DNA of 64,000 nt from the NCBI RefSeq assembly GCF_026898135.2, contig NZ_CP114035.2, positions 5,435,501 through 5,499,500 on the forward strand, in the 5' to 3' direction. Positions 61,293 through 64,000 of this stretch are shown here, piece after piece (the stretch's first letter is position 1; each line of letters starts with the position of its first letter). The stretch is from Pseudomonas fortuita. Lineage in GTDB: Bacteria > Pseudomonadota > Gammaproteobacteria > Pseudomonadales > Pseudomonadaceae. Both the position numbers and the translations under genes were made by a program. The notes beneath the pieces are model-generated. The model did not search any database, had not been told where the DNA came from, and was given only the letters and a program-made list of their open reading frames with translations.

Positions 61293-61970
61293 CCATCTCA
61301 AATTGAGAAAGTCATAGGCGGCCTCGGAAGCACAGGGATGTTTGGTTAAGGTCTCAGATGCTCTGAACACAGGGTACGTGGGTCAGAGTTTTGGGCTGCA
61401 TCATAAATCTTCGGCTGATAGGTTTTAATGATTGTCTTGAGCATCTAAAGGGACGATTACCTACACGTAATGCGCCAGTACAAGGATCGGCGCAGATAAA
61501 CACGCCCACTTGGAAGGGGCTACAGGCTCTGAACCGTCTAATTTGCTCCCGCGAGCAAATCGGAGTCGACGTGGCTTCGGGACTGGCTATGCTGAAAGTC
61601 GATGCGGCAACGGGGTAGCTACCCCGAATTTATCGAGCGACTCAAGTCAGTGCACCAAAGAACGAACCACACTGCGAAGGCTAGTTCGGCGACACCGAGA
61701 AATTTACCTTGCACATCCAGTCCTAAATGCTGCACTGGGGCAAGAGCGCAATCGCTATGCCGCTACCAGCGTGCTGGACACCACGATGGAGGATACAAAG
61801 ACGAAGATGGCCACCCGTTAGCCTACCGTGCAAAAGCGGCCTCCTACACCCAAATATCGTAGGGCACCGAGCACTGAGACTTAAGCTCAGAGAGCTGGTA
61901 TTCCAAATGGTATTCCAGAACAATTATCAACCGAAAATTTATGTTTAAAATCAGTATATTATACGGCTAT
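61293..61970. other. Right-end non-coding stretch of the island
   Basis: About 680 bp with no gene I can support; the open frames have no ribosome sites and no family features. GGGGTAGCTACCCC (61612-61625) is a palindrome. GGTATTCCA repeats at 61897-61917 match those before int. It probably holds decayed sequence plus the right integrase arm sites. Confidence 0.55.
61897..61917. repeat. Right-end arm repeats, twin of those before int
   Basis: GGTATTCCAA at 61897-61906 and GGTATTCCA at 61909-61917 have a 12-bp period, the same word and spacing as at 8999-9020. Confidence 0.7.
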
Positions 61971-61992
61971 TTCAGATTACCCCGGCCCACCA
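61971..61992 (+). other. attR: degenerate copy of the ssrA 3' end
   Basis: TTCAGATTACCCCGGCCCAC plus CA aligns with the ssrA end TTCAAAT...GGCTCCACCA at 19 of 23 positions (3 substitutions, 1 gap). Composition changes from AT-rich to GC-rich exactly here. Confidence 0.6.
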
Positions 61993-62107
61993 ACTGCAGC
62001 GTACCCGCAGTCGAAACACCCGATCCTGTCCGCATCAAAGACTTCCCCAGCGCAACCGCTGCATTTGAGCGCTCTCTACCGCAGTCGCCGGGTGGCAACG
62101 GATGTAA

Positions 62108-63115
62108 CTACCCCACCTGCACCTCAAACCCATCGTACGCCGATAACGGCAAGCTGATCCCCTCACGAACCGCACGAGCATAAGCTTGCTCTTTACCCCT
62201 ACCCGGCAGGTAAACCCCCAAGCCTTCAAGCCGGCTCATCTGCTCACCCAACCGTGTAGCAAAACACTCGTCCAACAACCTGGGAGCAATCCCAATCACC
62301 AGCATCCCAGCCCCCGGCGATTCGCTACCAGCCCGAAAATCGCCTGCATCCAACGACCAATTGGCCCCCGTCACCCCCGCCGCAAGCACCTCAACCATCA
62401 ACGCAATGTTCGCCCCCCGCCCACCCCCAAACGCCAGCAACGTCCCACGCAATGCCTCCCGCGCACTACACGTTTCATTGCCTTGCGCATCAACCGCCCA
62501 GCCTGCCGGTATCGCCTCCCCCGCTTCAGCGGCCCGCAACAGGTTTACGTACGCCGTGGCACTGCTGGCCTGGTCAATCGCCAGTAAACGCCCCGCTGCA
62601 CTGGCCGCTGCAAATGCGATGGGGTTGGTGGAATACAGCGGTCTGCGCTGCCCCGCCACGGTGAGCAGCGGTGGGCCATTGGTGAACGCCAACGCGACCA
62701 GCCCCTCGCGCGCCAGGCGACGGGTGTAATAACCCAACTCGCCACAGGTAAAAGCGTTGAACTGCGCAAACAGGGCGATACCCAGTTGATGCGCATTGCT
62801 GCACAGCGCTGGGAAAGCGCGATCGAACCCCAGTTGCGCGATCCCTCGGGCCGCGTCGCAGCGGATCATGGCCGGCGCGACCTGGGTCACGATGGGCTCG
62901 GCCGCCGGGGCAATTCGGCCGGTGGCAAAGCCGCTGAGGTAATCAGGCAAGTGGCCGAAACCGAGTTCGTGTTGGCCGTGGGCCTGGGCTGACACCGTGG
63001 CATCGGCAAGCGCCGAGGCTACCGCGTGGCTGGCGCCGTGGGCCAGGCAGAGTTGGTGTGCAAAGGCGGTGGCATCGGCCAGAGACAGGCGCTTTTCGGG
63101 TTTGTGGTTTTCCAT
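62108..63115 (-). CDS. Malate/L-lactate dehydrogenase family (Ldh2) oxidoreductase
   Basis: 335 aa, usual length. NAD(P)H-dependent reductase family that includes ureidoglycolate dehydrogenase and delta1-piperideine-2-carboxylate reductase. Family marks: HGQHELGFGHLPDYLSGFATG near residues 51-71 (usually SHG in the family), IALFAQFNAFTCGELGYYTR with the substrate region, FTNGPPLLTVAG, STNPIAFAAAS, and GGGRGANIALMVEVLAAGVT. The substrate cannot be fixed from sequence; a keto-acid or cyclic imino acid is likely. It lies 89 bp after an ABC solute-binding protein gene on the same strand, so the pair may import and process one compound. It is core-like and outside the island. Confidence 0.85.
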   Translation of the reverse strand: MENHKPEKRLSLADATAFAHQLCLAHGASHAVASALADATVSAQAHGQHELGFGHLPDYLSGFATGRIAPAAEPIVTQVAPAMIRCDAARGIAQLGFDRAFPALCSNAHQLGIALFAQFNAFTCGELGYYTRRLAREGLVALAFTNGPPLLTVAGQRRPLYSTNPIAFAAASAAGRLLAIDQASSATAYVNLLRAAEAGEAIPAGWAVDAQGNETCSAREALRGTLLAFGGGRGANIALMVEVLAAGVTGANWSLDAGDFRAGSESPGAGMLVIGIAPRLLDECFATRLGEQMSRLEGLGVYLPGRGKEQAYARAVREGISLPLSAYDGFEVQVG

Positions 63116-63162
63116 GGTGGCTTCGGTGTTCTCGGATTGTTGGTGTGCCGCAGCCTGAGAAC

Positions 63163-63191
63163 CTGCAGGGGCGGCGTAGCCGCTCCTGCAG
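63163..63191. terminator. REP-like hairpin between ABC and dehydrogenase genes
   Basis: CTGCAGG-GGCGG pairs with CCGCT-CCTGCAG around CGTAG. There is no T-run; it may stabilise or separate mRNA segments. Confidence 0.5.
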
Positions 63192-63204
63192 GATTTGATG
63201 ACCT

Positions 63205-64000
63205 TTACTGAATCATCCTTGGCTCACCCACTTTTGCAGCCTCGCGGTCCAGGCCAAACGTGGCGAGGATTTCTGCGATTTCGCCCGAGGCGTGCAAGGC
63301 CTGGATGTTCTTGCCCAGCGCCTCGCCCAAGGCTGCGTTGGCCTTGGTGTACGGGAAGGCGCTCTGCCCGGGCTCAAGCGTGGCCTTGACCCGTTGATCG
63401 GGCTCGGACACCTTGATGCTCTTGCCGGGGTAGCCGCCCTTTTGCTGCGAAGAAACGGCCACTGCGAAGCTGTCCGCGCCAACCTGGATGCGCCTGGACG
63501 CCAAGTCTTGGGCCATGGCCACGGGGTTTGGGTAAAGCACCAGGTTGTCGCCAAAGGCCTTCTTCAAATCGTCCACCCACAGGTAGCCCTGCACGGTGCC
63601 GATACGCTTGCCATCCAGTTCGGAGATCTTGGTGTAACCCTCATCCGAAATAATGCCCATCACGTCCAGGTACAACGGTGCCGACAAGCCCAGCGCCTTG
63701 CTGCGCTCTGCCGTGCGGTACCAATCGCCAATGCCGACATCGACGCGCTTAGCCACCACCGCCTGCACGACGGCGGCGGTGTCCACCACCATGGTTTTGA
63801 CTTTCAGGCATTCGCGCTCGGCGATGCGCTTGATGATCTCGCCATCCACGCCGCTCAACTGGTTGTTGGGCCCTGGTATCGAGTAGGGCGGGAACACATA
63901 CGCCGCCACGGTGAGTACACCTGGGGTGATGGTTTCAAACTGGTTCGCGGGGGTGCATTCGGCCAGGGCGTACGGGGCGCCGGCCAAGGTGGAGCACAAG
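63205..64000 (-). CDS. ABC transporter solute-binding protein (family 3), 5' end outside window
   Basis: At least 264 aa, truncated by the window edge. The visible start would be a TTG inside a signal peptide (STLAGAPYALA, cut before ECTP), so the true start lies beyond 64000. The rest is a periplasmic binding protein of the amino-acid type: TPGVLTVAAYVFPPYS, GVDGEIIKRIAERECLKVK, VDVGIGDWYRTAERSKALGLS, YTKISELDGKRIGTVQGYL, and ends FGLDREAAKVGEPRMIQ. Ligand unknown; amino acid or related imino acid fits with the dehydrogenase next door. Confidence 0.88.
   Translation of the reverse strand, partial: LCSTLAGAPYALAECTPANQFETITPGVLTVAAYVFPPYSIPGPNNQLSGVDGEIIKRIAERECLKVKTMVVDTAAVVQAVVAKRVDVGIGDWYRTAERSKALGLSAPLYLDVMGIISDEGYTKISELDGKRIGTVQGYLWVDDLKKAFGDNLVLYPNPVAMAQDLASRRIQVGADSFAVAVSSQQKGGYPGKSIKVSEPDQRVKATLEPGQSAFPYTKANAALGEALGKNIQALHASGEIAEILATFGLDREAAKVGEPRMIQ

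Larger units (their letters stand above)
8886..61992. mobile_element. Integrative island inserted at the 3' end of ssrA
   Basis: The left limit is the 3' end of ssrA (attL, 8863-8885), followed at once by a P4-type integrase gene. The right limit is a degenerate copy of the same end at 61971-61992 (attR). GGTATTCCA repeats with a 12-bp period sit inside both ends (8999-9020 and 61897-61917), as expected of arm-type integrase sites. Base composition drops to AT-rich just inside the right end and returns to GC-rich at 61980. The cargo is mostly defence-like. No conjugation genes are visible, so the element is integrative but not evidently self-transmissible. Confidence 0.75.

Noticed and set aside
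61391..61948. Several 65-100-codon frames at the right end
   Set aside because: They lack ribosome sites and recognisable features; they overlap one another and lie in decayed-looking DNA.
8487..61992. CRISPR array
   Set aside because: No regularly spaced repeat-spacer pattern and no cas genes were seen; the repeats found are two-copy arms, REPs or palindromes.

Overview
The window is a Pseudomonas chromosome segment, most likely from the P. putida group. Three things point there: the tmRNA tag (ANDENYGAEYKLAA after the resume alanine), the smpB / lldR-lldP-lldD-dld / ssrA neighbourhood, and the GC-rich REP elements typical of that group. From memory, smpB, the lactate genes and an ssrA-integrated island are also neighbours in P. 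putida KT2440; I could not check this here.

Layout. (1) 1-8885 is core chromosome: smpB, the lactate regulator and operon (lldR, lldP, lldD, dld), a REP-rich intergenic stretch, a small secreted protein and ssrA. (2) 8886 to about 61992 is a ~53 kb integrative island. A P4-type tyrosine integrase starts just behind ssrA. The 3' end of ssrA (attL) has a degenerate copy at 61971-61992 (attR), and 12-bp-period repeats of GGTATTCCA lie at both ends. (3) 62108-64000 is core-like again: a malate/L-lactate dehydrogenase family protein and a truncated ABC solute-binding protein.

Island content, left to right: a tRNA-Phe and an IS1182-type scrap; a three-gene minus-strand operon of SNF2 helicase, beta-class adenine methyltransferase and type III Res-like helicase/nuclease; a DUF932 / YqaJ exonuclease / Gp3-like / RadC cassette common on mobile elements; a minus-strand run (25619-33168) with a MotAB/ZorAB-like membrane motor, a 423-aa helical protein, a classical AAA ATPase, a coiled-coil protein, a YaaW-like protein and a small membrane protein, facing a WYL regulator across a clear operator; an unknown gene plus a second WYL regulator; a minus-strand SF2 helicase / phospholipase D-fold nuclease / unknown-protein operon, facing a plus-strand operon of double-AAA ATPase, third WYL regulator and GIY-YIG nuclease; a frameshifted Sir2 gene; small zinc-ribbon, membrane and Sel1 proteins; a complete recCBD operon; and a satellite-like right end (Gp2/YagK-type protein, AlpA, an AT-rich unknown gene).

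The middle of the island looks like a defence island. I see two candidate multi-gene systems that I do not recognise as described: the ZorAB-like motor with AAA, YaaW and WYL (25.6-34.2 kb), and the helicase/PLD/double-AAA/GIY-YIG set (36.3-47.3 kb). Both are controlled, by inference, by WYL-domain transcription factors of the kind found beside BREX and CBASS. Function is inferred from domains and layout only; no homology search was run. No CRISPR array or rRNA gene was seen.
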